Made by a program: the position numbers and the translations under genes. The notes under the pieces are model-generated. The model was not told where the DNA came from. It searched no databases and saw nothing but the letters and a program-made list of their open reading frames with translations. A DNA stretch of 64,000 nucleotides from Talaromyces rugulosus. Lineage: Eukaryota > Ascomycota > Eurotiomycetes > Eurotiales > Trichocomaceae. Shown here piece by piece: positions 50,058-60,746 of this stretch. Each line of letters opens with the position of its first letter. Position 1 is the stretch's first letter. The stretch is taken from the NCBI RefSeq assembly GCF_013368755.1, contig NC_049566.1:558001-622000 (forward strand), given 5' to 3'.

Positions 50058-52329
50058 ATGGAGAGCTATGCTGCCAATGCGACAGAATCTGCAGCAGACG
50101 ACTCGAGCGTCACGTCGCCGCCGCTCAGCGGGGCGAATGTTGCCCCTCGCTCAAACGCGCTCTCGAACAGATTGACCTCCGTCCTCTCCGCATCGTACGC
50201 CGACTCGGACATTCGAGATGCGTTGGAAACGCTGGACATAAGGGAAACGCACAATACCCCCGAAACAAGGCGGCAGCTCCGGTTAGATGTTCAAAAGGAA
50301 GTCATCAGCTGTAACGGCGAGATTGTGGCGGACTTTGGAAAGGTCGCAGAGGTGAGGATGTGCATGTTATAGGAAGAAAAAAAAGAACTAGGCTTACGGT
50401 GGTCAGCAATTGAAACAACTCGGCTCGGTGATTGTCGATCTACAGCAGATATGCACAGAAATGCGAAAACACATTACGCTGTCAAAGCAAGAAACAGCAG
50501 CCGTGCTTGACGAGGCAGCCTCTCTCACGGAACAGAGGCGAGAAACCGAGACGAAACAGCGCCTGCTCGACGCATTCAATAAGCATTTCGTGGTACCGGA
50601 GGACGATTTGAACCTGCTTACGTCCACAGGCGAGCCGGTCAATGAACAATTCTTTGTCGTGCTGGCTCGCGTGAAGCAGATTCATAATGACTGCCAAGTC
50701 CTGCTCGGCGGGGAGGACCAGAGACTGGGGCTGGAAATAATGGAGCAGAGCTCGAAGCAGTTGAATTCGGCATACCAGAAACTCTACAGATGGATCCAAA
50801 AAGAATTCAACTCTCTCAACCTGGAAGACCCACAGATCAACAGTTCAATTCGACAAGCGCTACGCGTGCTTGCAGAGCGACCCAGTCTATTTCACAGCTG
50901 CCTTGACTTTTTTGCAGAAGCCCGAGAATATATCTTGTCAGACGCATTCCATCATGCTCTGACGGATTCGGTTTCTGGGGCTGCGGCGGACCAAAACGTG
51001 AAGCCCATCGAGTTCTCCGCCCACGATCCGCTACGGTATGTAGGTGATATGCTGGCATGGGTGCATTCGGCCGCCGTCTCGGAGAGAGAGGCCCTGGAGG
51101 CACTCTTTGTATATGAAGGGGACGAGCTTGCGCGTGGGCTTCAAGCTGGCCTTAGCAGCGAGGTCTGGTCTCGCGTTGACGAGGAAGAAACGCCGGTATT
51201 CGATGGGAAGAAAGCGCTCAATGACCTGGTCAATCGTGACCTTGGCGGCGTGTCCAGATCACTTCGCCAACGGGTGCAATTGGTGATCGAAGGACATGAT
51301 AATGCAGTCACGACTTACAAAGTGGTCAATCTACTAGCATTTTACAAAACCACATTCTCAAAACTAGTCGGCCCCGAATCCCATCTCACCGAGGTGGTTA
51401 CCGGCCTAGTCGAGTCTACGTTTAAGCATTTCGAGACGCTAATGCGCGACCAGGCTCACTTGCACTCGACAGATCCACACAGTTCAACTCCGCCAGATGA
51501 TCTCTCTGTTCCGCAATTCCTTGCCGACGAGTTGGAGGCGCTAGCTTCTCTGATGAAAGAGTATAATGCCTCTGTTGGGGCTGCAGTCGATGTGCAGGAT
51601 CAGGAAGAGAACGAATTCACGCCGGTTCTTCGGGTTGCTCTTGATCCGTTCCTGGACATCGCAAAGGCTTCAGCTAATGAGCTAGACGACGACAAGGCGT
51701 CGACAATATACAAGACCAACATCTTGCTTGCTGTGCGCGCGACAGTGTCTTCATACCCTTTTGCCTCTGCAACCCACCTGAGCCCTATCTCCAATGTGCT
51801 ATCTAACCTGCGTGTCGAACTGCTCGACATCCAACGGCAGTTCCTACTGGAGACATCTGGACTGCAAGACCTCTTGACCGCGCTCGAACCATTTTCCCAG
51901 AAAGCGCCCAAGACACAAACGCAGAATCTCGCGGAGATTGGCGATCTGACTGCTTTCCAACCCGCGACACTATCGGCCATTAGCCAGCAACTAGATGACT
52001 TCCTCCCGTCTGCGCTGATGGACGCCACAGATAACCTGAAACGAGTACGCAACCTTTCGCTCGTCAAGTCCGTCACCGAGGAAGCCGTGGAGGAATTCTG
52101 CCGCGATTTCGAATTTGTCGAGGGCATGATTATTGGCGCGGACGAGGCACGCGGCACAAAAGTGGACATGTCGCGCATCGAGATGGAGAGTGATATTGTC
52201 TCGGTCAGTGTGAGGGGCACGCAGATTGGGGGCAATAATGATGAGGCAGACACGTCGGCTGAAGGGAAGCATAGTCTGCGAGCGCTGTTCCCGCGAACGG
52301 TGGGTGAGATTCGCGTTCTGTTGAGTTAA
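50058..52329 (+). CDS. COG6: Conserved oligomeric Golgi complex subunit 6
   Basis: Exons 50058-50351 and 50407-52329 give 738 residues. The region after an acidic, Ser-rich start carries the COG6 N-terminal coiled coil ([29 protein letters not shown]) and the long helical rods with [24 protein letters not shown] and [17 protein letters not shown], all characteristic of COG6. COG tethers retrograde vesicles within the Golgi and maintains glycosylation enzymes; Cog6 is in lobe B. Length agrees with the family. Confidence 0.93.
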
Positions 52330-52451
52330 ATCTCGATTGGATAGTAAAATATAAGAATACATATACTACATACAGTGGCTCTGAAGCCCTGCTATCAATC
52401 ACCGTTTTTTCTCCTATTCATATAAACGCCTTTGCATATGTACAGCTTTTC

Positions 52452-53613
52452 CTATTTCCTAACCACAATCCCATACGGGTCCCGATCAGCCTTGCTAACA
52501 GCAACCTGGCCATCCTGCTTGAGCGCATCTGCCAGATTCGAACGCATCACATCATGAAGATAGCCGCGCTCGGTATTCGAATGGAACAGCGTAACAACGA
52601 CAGAACCACGCTCGATCGCAGCCAGAGCTTCGTGGTGGCTCAGCTCGCCCGTGAACAGGAGGTCTGGTAGCACGCTGCCTTTCGTGAGTACGCCGCTGCC
52701 AGACCCCGGACACACGCCTACGGTTGTGATGTTTAGAGATGAGATTGAGGCGTCTTGTGGGATGGCGACGGACAGGGAGCCGGGGTTTCCAGTGGCGCGT
52801 CCGATGCGGTCGAGCAGTGTGGCCAGGGGTTGGGGGTCTGTGAATGTGAGAATGCGGCCGGCGCCGGCGCCTTCGAAGCCGGATGGGACGGGGTCAGGGG
52901 ATGGGTGGATTGCGCTGCGAGTGTGTGGGATGATGTTTGTGGTTTGGATCTCGTTGTGGCCGGCTTGGGGGTATATCACGTCGGAGTATGATGATGTTGG
53001 ATCTGATTGCTGAGTCTGATTCTGGAGGTCATTCTGTAAAGAAGCTGACGGCCCCGAGACAGAGCCGCTGACAATGTCGCAGAGCCAGTCTGCCATGCCC
53101 CCGGGCACTGCATCGACGGCCGTGTGCGGCGAATACACGCTGATTCCCTCTTGGGCGAGGCGTAGTAGTGACTTTTGTTGAGGATCTTGAAGAGTGATGG
53201 ACTTGAGGCCGCGGAATATGATGGGGTCTAACTTAGTTAGCAGATATTCTCTGTTATATAGTTATCAACTCACGATAGGCCACGATTATGGAATCTCTCC
53301 GGGCAATGGCTTCGTCGGCGACCGCTTTGGTGAGGTCGGTTGTGAGCAGCACAGAGTTCTTCAGCTGTTGCTTGGGGTCGAAAGGTGATTCAAGGAGTAC
53401 TAGACCTGTGTCAGTAGCTGCAGTTGTACTCGAGTATACAAAACTTACGTCCGGTGTTGTCGAAGCTCTTGTCTGCGAGGGACTCTGGATAGCTATGCTG
53501 GTCAGACTAAACTATGCAATCGATATGTAATGAAACTTGAGGTCAAGCACATACATCTTCCTCATCGCCGCGACAACAGCTTGAGAAAAGGGCGACATGG
53601 CCGGTTGCGCCAT
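52452..53613 (-). CDS. NIF3: NIF3-family protein (GTP cyclohydrolase I type 2 homologue)
   Basis: Exons 53613-53555, 53492-53449, 53405-53274 and 53227-52452 give 336 residues. The metal-binding pattern of NIF3 is seen as FDNTG near the start, VAYHPIIFRGLK, SPHTAVDAVPGGMADWL in the middle and FTGELSHHEALAA plus HSNTERGYL near the end. NIF3 proteins are metal-dependent, hexameric and widely conserved; the biochemical role is still unsettled. A non-conserved Ser/Gln-rich insert of about 60 residues divides the two halves. The gene is divergent from BOL3, but the spacer holds the poly-G block. Confidence 0.9.
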
Positions 53614-53744
53614 TGTTGCGAGACGTCGAGAGAAGGCACGAGACAGGGGATAGCGAATAAAATGCTGCATCAATTGCTTGTCAAAGGTTGTTGTTGATTT
53701 TGTGATAGAGTTGTATCAGGCAAGCTCGAGCTTCGGCGTGTTGT

Positions 53745-53777
<33 letters not shown>

Positions 53778-53789
53778 GGCCGGCGTCAT

Positions 53790-53829
<40 letters not shown>

Positions 53830-53897
53830 TTTTCGTCGCTCTCGTCGGGGTTTGCTGCAGTCAACGCAGCCATGGCAGACACAGCCAACACCTCGGG

Positions 53898-53938
<41 letters not shown>

Positions 53939-54002
53939 ATCCAGGGGGGGGGGGGGGGGGGGGGGGGTCGCGCGTCACGGGGGGGGGGAGGGGGGGGGGG
54001 GG
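53745..54002. repeat. Poly-G block with embedded partial copy of BOL3 exon 1
   Basis: Six G homopolymers (32, 38, 39, 24, 10 and 13 bases) start at 53745, 53791, 53899, 53944, 53979 and 53990, with short non-G segments between them. The longest segment, 53829-53898, matches 54251-54324 inside BOL3 almost exactly, except that CGAGCG is GGG. A fragment containing GCGTCACGG near 53974 also recalls BOL3. Such G runs are not seen elsewhere in the window. Base-calling or assembly artefact is the simplest reading. Glycine-rich or proline-rich frames through it are not genes. Confidence 0.85.
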
Positions 54003-54176
54003 CGATTATTTCGACTAGCGGGAAAGTCAGCCGGCGTCTCGTAATCCTATTATTAATGGCTCTCACGGTCTCACCTGCAATTATCAATCACCACATATCG
54101 CCCACCACAAACACGCCCACATACACACAAACATACACGAACGGCGTACATATCCCGGATATTTCACTCAAACCGT

Positions 54177-54648
54177 ATGTTTGCCCGCCGCGCCGGTCTC
54201 CTGAGCAGAGGCTATCGCTACCTCGTCGCCCCGAATCAACACCCGCAGACATTTTCGTCGCTCTCGTCGCGAGCGTTTGCTGCAGTCAACGCAGCCATGG
54301 CAGACACAGCCAACACCTCGGGCGTCACGGCCGACGGGCTGAAGCAGAAGCTGGCGGCAGGATTGGGCGCGCCGCATGTTGAGGTTGAGGATATATCTGG
54401 TATGGATTTACTATCAAGTTGTTGCGGAAGAAGAATCCAAAGAAGAAGAAGAGACTAATTGAGTAGGCGGATGTGGCCAGTCTTTTCAGGCAATCATCGT
54501 TTCGCCGCAGTTTGATAAAAAGACCATGCTCGCGCGTCACCGGCTGGTCAACTCGGTTTTGAAGGAGGAGATTGCCGCCATTCACGCCTGGACGCCCAAG
54601 TGTTATACCCCGGAGCAATGGCAAAAGGCACAGGAGGAACGGGCCTAG
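54177..54648 (+). CDS. BOL3: Mitochondrial BolA-like protein 3
   Basis: Exons 54177-54399 and 54467-54648 give 134 residues. A basic N terminus ([15 protein letters not shown]) suits mitochondrial import. The BolA domain begins near residue 50 and contains [21 protein letters not shown], the conserved Cys in GGCGQ, and [13 protein letters not shown] with the conserved His. Bol3 assists late delivery of [4Fe-4S] clusters to lipoate synthase and related proteins, with Nfu1. Its first exon is the apparent source of the copied segment inside the upstream poly-G block. The gene is tail-to-tail with the peroxiredoxin gene. Confidence 0.9.
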
Positions 54649-54795
54649 ATTGAACGACTAGCGGAAGACAGCCGGGCTGTCTCGTACTGTACTTATACTC
54701 ATGGCATTGACTTGGCCTAGTCTGTTTTTTATGAAATTCTGATCTAAATTACAAATTTACTAGCTAATTCTGCATTGCATGTGGTTCGTAGCACT

Positions 54796-55522
54796 TTAAG
54801 CAAGTACCTTGTCGGCAGCGGAAACTGTTATTCGTTAGTAGAAGTTTTGGTATATATTTATAAAAAAAATCAAGCATACCGTTCAGGCCAGTGTTGTCTG
54901 GCTCAACATGGGCCTCTTTGACCTTGCCATCCTCAATCACCAGAGCGTAGCGCTTGCTGCGGTTGTTTCCGAAAATAGTAGTGCTGTCGAAGTCGAGGTC
55001 CAGCGCTTTCGTAAAGGCGCCGGCCGGGTCAGCGAGGAAGCGAATCTAATCCAATAATTAGTCACATTCTGTGTTCGTTTCGTGGTGCAGACACGTACGC
55101 CGCTCTTGCCAGTGGGATCCAGCGATGCGGCCCACGCCTTCATGACAAACGAGTCATTGACCGAGACGACAAACACATTGCCGGCATCCTTGAGCTTGGG
55201 GTGGTTGATATATCCGGGGATGTGGGAGCTGGAGCATGCGGGGCCTGGGGAAAGAAAAGCTGTTAGAGAATGATCCGGTGAAGTACAATAGAGGGATAAA
55301 CAAAGTCAACGTACTGAAAGCCGCGGGGACTCCGACAATAACACCCTTTCCACTCAACTCCTGGGCCAGGTTGACCTTGTTTCCGGGCGAGTTTTCGACC
55401 AGGTCGACGTTGGGCACAGCATCGCCGACGTTGACCAAGGCAGGGCGCGTAGCGTGGAACAAGGCAGACTGAGCACCGAGAGCGCGGGGAGCAGCGGCGG
55501 TGAAGCGGCGAGCAGCAAACAT
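54796..55522 (-). CDS. Mitochondrial Prx5-type peroxiredoxin
   Basis: Exons 55522-55315, 55244-55099, 55045-54880 and 54824-54796 give 182 residues. A basic presequence (FAARRFTAAAPRALG) comes first. Then comes the thioredoxin-fold peroxiredoxin with NVDLVE, PAAFSPACSSSHIPGY (peroxidatic Cys73), LKDAGNVFVVSVNDSFVMKAW and DFDSTTIFGNNRSKRYALV. The protein reduces H2O2 and organic peroxides in the matrix or intermembrane space. It belongs to the same atypical Prx5/PMP20 family as the allergen Asp f 3, but carries a mitochondrial leader. Confidence 0.92.
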
Positions 55523-57195
55523 TTTTTTTTCTTTTTCGCTTTTATTCTTTTCTGAAACGAGAGAAATGGGTTTCGGGGGGATGAGGTGTGAATTGGGGGG
55601 TTGAGCGAACGATTGGGCGGGTTCTGTTGTGAAAGGGACAGGTTCAAATTCGGCGGCCGGAGTCGATGAAGCTGCAGAGGATACGCTCCGACGATGGCGT
55701 CATTGGTTCGACCTACACTGTTTAACCACCATGTGAATTGGACGAATATATCGTTTGTTTTTAATTATATACATATATATATGTATATATTTATTAATAT
55801 TCATTGTAATTGATATACGCCTGTAGTATATAGATCAATTGATTGTCTACAAGTGTAAGCCTTAAGCACTCAGATGCAGCTTCAAATGATCCGAGTTTCA
55901 TGTTTCATGTTCTTGATAGATAATAATTGATTAAAACCTTTGCCTGGAGAATTCCCCCCCCCCCATTGGCTGGGCAAGGGTCAACTCACACACCACCAAG
56001 TACGAATAATGCCTCAGGCATGCATCCATTTAACAGGGTTGATATCAGTGTAACGTGCTGATCTGCGGTGGAACATGACTAACTAGAGGTACAACAAATG
56101 AACCTGAAAGGTTCACTCCCTTGCCATAAATAACCAAGCATGATGCAAGGCTAGAATAATCCATGACATAACAGGGCTCCAGCGCTACAGTTGCATGCTG
56201 TTGGCGTGGCATTAGCAGCATGCTCAGCGCTGCAGCGCGCGGGCTGCTGCTGCCACCGCCGGCAGCCAGTTACTGCAACGCGGGCGGGGCGCGGCCCACT
56301 CCGGGCGTGGAGCCGCCACGGGTCCTCGTTGGGCGAACCCCTCTTTGAGTCTTTTGCGCTGTAGTATTGTTTCGCCGTCACGTGCACTCTGTGTATTACT
56401 GGATTACGGTATTACGAGCACAGCGTCGCTATGGTCCCAGAGAAACACATGCCAACCCTGAAACGTTACGGAGAGAACAAAAAAAAAAAAACAAAAGCAT
56501 AAAAATGCATCGTAGAGGCAAAACAACCTTAATAAATGCTCTCCACGTCAACAGAAGACGTGCGAGTCGTCACTCTGGCGGAGCTAAGCCCAGCACTAGC
56601 AGGCTAGCCTGGTCGCTAGCGACTAGTGTAGCCCATGGGCCTCATCCAAGACTAAGACACCAGTTCTTTTTTGCCTCGCAACAAACTCCCTCGTTCTGAG
56701 TAAAAAAAAGCAGTTCGGCCCAGCGTGAACCACTCGCTCACCACCACTCAACCGCAATTCCTGTTCGTGTGGTGCTGTTGACCAAGACTGCGTCCCATGC
56801 TTCCCACTTTTTTTTATTTTATTTTTATTCTTTATATTTTTTTGATATATTAGTCATTTTCCCACTCCATCAGTGTCGGGAAATTCCAGGCCTGCCGTGG
56901 CTAGATCCCGTGTCAATCAATAATCAGCCCACCACGATAACGGCCGATACCTCTGGCTCAGTTACCGACTTGGTACTTGCTCACCACCGACTGTTCATTC
57001 CTGTCTCCTCCCCATTGATTCATCCCTCTGGCCTGACTCACCCGGCCACTCTCTACAGAGAAGGACCGTCTTCTCTTTTCCTTTTTCATTATCGTTATTT
57101 TTATTTCTTCTGTTCTCCTTGCCCTTTCGTATAGTCGCTCCCGGGGACGCGCTTTTTCTCTCCCGCTCGCTCGCATTGCGACGGGCCGCCTCATT
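55523..57195. other. Long divergent spacer between peroxiredoxin and SKN7
   Basis: About 1.7 kb. It includes an AT-rich core with TATATATG words near 55770-55800, a C12 run near 55955, GC-rich DNA near 56220-56320 and pyrimidine-rich leader DNA before SKN7. No coding gene is convincing. Confidence 0.5.
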
Positions 57196-59454
57196 ATGGA
57201 CGGCCAATCTTCGAATACCAGCTCAGCTGGCAATTCCAGTGACTTTGTGCGTGTTTATTTTATTCTTTAGGTCTTCCTTTTGTGCTAACGCCCCATCCAG
57301 GTCCGAAAACTCTACAAGTAGGTTTCCTTGCTCCCTCGCGATTGCTGCTGGTCCGCGCGGCCGGCTCTCGACGCCATCGCATGTGCCTTTTATTGACCAT
57401 ACTCGAACCGACAGGATGTTGGAAGACCCGTCATACTCGGAAATTGTTCGTTGGGGAGACGAGAATGACAGCTTTGTCGTGTTAGAGGTGTGTGGCCCGT
57501 CGAAAGTACCCGGCAAAAGAAAAAGAAGAAAAAATTTACTGATCACGTCGAGTCTTCGTTATAGTGCGAGAAATTCACAAAATCAATCCTGCCCAAACAC
57601 TTCAAGCACAGCAATTTTGCCAGTTTTGTTCGCCAACTCAACAAATACGATTTCCACAAGGTTCGCCAGAACAATGAGGAAACCGGGCAATCTCCATATG
57701 GGCCGAATGTTAGTTGTATCTGCTCAGGGTTTTCCCAATATCTGCTGACCACGTCCTGCGCAGGCTTGGGAGTTCAAGCACCCCGAATTCAAAGCGAATA
57801 ACAAGGACTCGTTGGACAACATCCGAAGAAAAGCGCCCGCCGCTCGCAAACCTACCCAGATCAGCGAGGAAGCCGTGCCAACAGCCCAGATCGATTTGAT
57901 GAACTCGCAGTTGATCGCGCAGCAGCAACAAATCCAGCAACTGACGGATCGAAATGCCCAGCTGACAGTGGACTCCCAGGTGCTGTTGCAAGAAGTGATG
58001 CGCATGCAAAAGAACGTGATGCAGCACGAATGTGTTATCCACCAATTCATGAACTATCTAATCACCGTCGACGCTCGCCATCGCCGCGAAAGCAGGGCCA
58101 GTGGCCCTTTTGCCGCCCAAGACGGTGTGACTCCGAACCCGGTCGACGACCTCCCTGCGTCTCCCTTACAACAAGCTTCAAAGATTCTGAGCGACATGAA
58201 CAACTCACAGATGCCAGCCAACGTTCCGCCGCAAATGGATCCGCTAAACGATCCTTCCAAGGCGCAGGTGCTGGCTACACCTCCTCTGGGCCCCACCGCA
58301 CGCAACGGGGTCGCTCGCGCACCCAACTCGGCTGGTTCAGCTGCATCTATGGGCTATCCCAAGGTGAATGGAGAGCTGGAGAACGTGGTGTACCCCGTAG
58401 GCACAACCAACGGCATCGACCCCATGTATAGCGAACATGTGGGCCAAATTCCATACTCTATACCGCCGACGAAAGAACTGGCTATTGATACTAGTGACGC
58501 ACGGCGACAATATCCGGAGAACCGGAAAAAGACAGCGCTTGTCAACCCCGGATGGATCAAACAGCCACAAATTTTGCTTGTGGAAGATGATGTTACATGT
58601 CGCCATATTGGCGGCAAATTCCTGGGGTCTTTCAAATGTAACATTGAATATGCAGTATGTTTTTATTCTGCAGCCGCTATTATGCTGTTCCGACCTAATA
58701 CTGATTTTTTCTAGTACGACGGACTCGAGGCCGTCAACAAGGTCCAGTCGGGCAAGAGATACGATTTGATTTTGATGGATATTATAATGCCTAATTTAGA
58801 CGGAGTATCTGCCTGCCACCTTATTCGCCAATCCGATCGCACGCCGATTATTGCCATGACATCCAATATTCGGAGCGACGACATTCAGCTGTACTTTCAG
58901 CACGGTGAGTTGGAAAAAAAAAAACATACACTTATGTCCATAAACTAATGTCTCTAGGAATGGATGATGTCCTACCTAAACCGTTCACTCGCAAAAGCCT
59001 CCTCGACATGCTTGAGAAGCACTTGGTTCACCTCAAGACGGTTCCGCCGACAATGGATGGCGTTTCTGCGACGCCAATGACCACGCAGAATTCGGCAGCG
59101 CAGTCGATCAAGGAGGACAGCTCGCCGGGACAGTCACCTGCAGCCTCTATGAACAACTGGCAATCGCCTAGTCAGCTCCAAGGGATGTCGCCGGTTCCTC
59201 TCAATGTACAGCAAGTACCACAGCCGTACATGCAGCAGATGGCTCCCAACGCGGCACCTTTTGCGATTGACCCGAATGGCGTGCAATATGCTGCACCTCA
59301 AGCGACGATCAACCAGTCTGCAGTTCGACCACCGCACCGGCGCCAGATATCAGAGATCTCGGGCGTGCAAGACCCGGCAGCCTATGCAAAGCGACAGCGG
59401 ATGTACCAGAACCCGCAAATGATGAGCCAGGTCGCGGGGCAGCAGGGCGGGTGA
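57196..59454 (+). CDS. SKN7: Response regulator transcription factor Skn7/SrrA
   Basis: Seven exons: 57196-57246, 57301-57317 (17 nt), 57415-57487, 57565-57708, 57764-58654, 58715-58904 and 58958-59454, 620 residues. An HSF-type DNA-binding domain (about 17-105, with [13 protein letters not shown]) is followed by a coiled coil ([14 protein letters not shown]). The receiver domain comes near 370-490, with acidic LVEDD, phosphoacceptor Asp414 in LILMDIIMP, and conserved Thr/Lys (MTSN, PKPF). A Gln/Pro-rich tail ends the protein. Skn7 receives phosphate from the Sln1-type histidine kinase via Ypd1 and controls oxidative, osmotic and cell-wall stress genes, including peroxiredoxins. Confidence 0.95.
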
Positions 59455-60746
59455 TATATACTTATATACTTGCTGATCCGCTATCATGCATTCTGTCTTT
59501 TTAAAAAGACTTTTCATTCATCTTCAATCATATACGGAAACCATACTAAGGATAATTGGGCGGAGAGAAACACAAAAAAAAGGGAAACCATCGCATCCGA
59601 CTTGATACATCTATCCGGCGAGTACGGCGTTGTCGAAATTTTGTGGCCAATTTTTTTTTTCAATTTTTTTTCTTTCGTTCGCATATAAATATACCATGTG
59701 GATTTTACTACTCTTGGTTTGCAAAGGGGAACAGACAAACATCCTGGGCGGTAATGAATTCAATGTTTTGAGGTAAGACGGTACTCGACAATCTTTTTTA
59801 TTTTTATTTTCATATTTCTTTTCATGTTCACTGTAATTAATTACGGGCTTCATTCAGCCGATATGCAGCTTATTGGCGTGTGTGTGTTGATTGCTTACAA
59901 GACTCCAGAGGGCTAGGTTTACTCGAGTCATGCTATTCAATTTTTTTTTTTTTCAGTGCAGCGCGTGTCAGTTTTCGCGCAAGCAGTCAATGTGTTTATG
60001 ACATCAATTCAAAAGTTGAGCGAATATGACTCATTTATTTATTCATTGCAAGTGAGCGCATGCAGCAAGGTAATAGCTATTACTGGAATGTGGTACAAAG
60101 TAGTATAGTTCAGTATGGTACTTTATGGTGCCAAAGGTGGAGATGGGGATCGCCCTTGCAGGATATAATTAGTAGTAGTTCCTACGGATAAATCTTCCCG
60201 GGCGGGAAAGCTTAGACCATATTTTTGTTTTTTCCTGCGCTGCTTGTTTTATTTTTGGTTTATCTTTGGGGGGTCAAAGGTCTAGACTATCTGGATTGCA
60301 ACAAGCAAGGGCGAGAGGACGTTCCAGACCAGAGTCCAGAGCGTCCAGAGCTGGCCGCCGGGCTAGGCCGGATCTGGTCACCGCCTTTTGTTTTCGACTA
60401 GTCCTGAACGGGAATTTTGCCGGAATTTAAGTGGGCTGCGCGTTTCTTTCTTTCTTTCCCGATGGGACATAAGTGAGTGAGTCACTTACAGGGCTATCGG
60501 TTTGTTTGTGTGCGCGCTGTGTTTGGTAGAGGTGGGCAATGCTGTATATTTGGGAATTCTACGATTTGTGCTGACTTTGGAAATACAGATCGATCGCGGT
60601 ATTATTGCGTTCTAGGGCTCTTTTCTAGCCTGATCGACTTGTGCGACTGCCCCGCATCAAAACACTCAAAGCCAGCAGCAAATACGCAACAACCAAAGCA
60701 AACGTGTCGTGACAACACAACAGAGCTCTCCCTGGGAAAGGGAAAG
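59455..60746. other. Intergenic region, GCD6 promoter
   Basis: 1.3 kb of AT-rich sequence with several T runs, an ATG-poor middle and a leader directly before GCD6. No gene or RNA is seen. Confidence 0.5.

Noticed and set aside
51600..52253. 217-codon minus frame
   Set aside because: Antisense shadow of COG6.
53745..54002. G-rich block as telomeric or rDNA-type repeat
   Set aside because: No TTAGGG units and flanked on both sides by single-copy genes.
53670..54087. Minus-strand proline-rich frames
   Set aside because: They are poly-C translations of the same G block.
53678..54382. Forward frame of 234 codons with long glycine runs
   Set aside because: It is produced by translating the poly-G block and running into BOL3 out of frame; no start context or homology.
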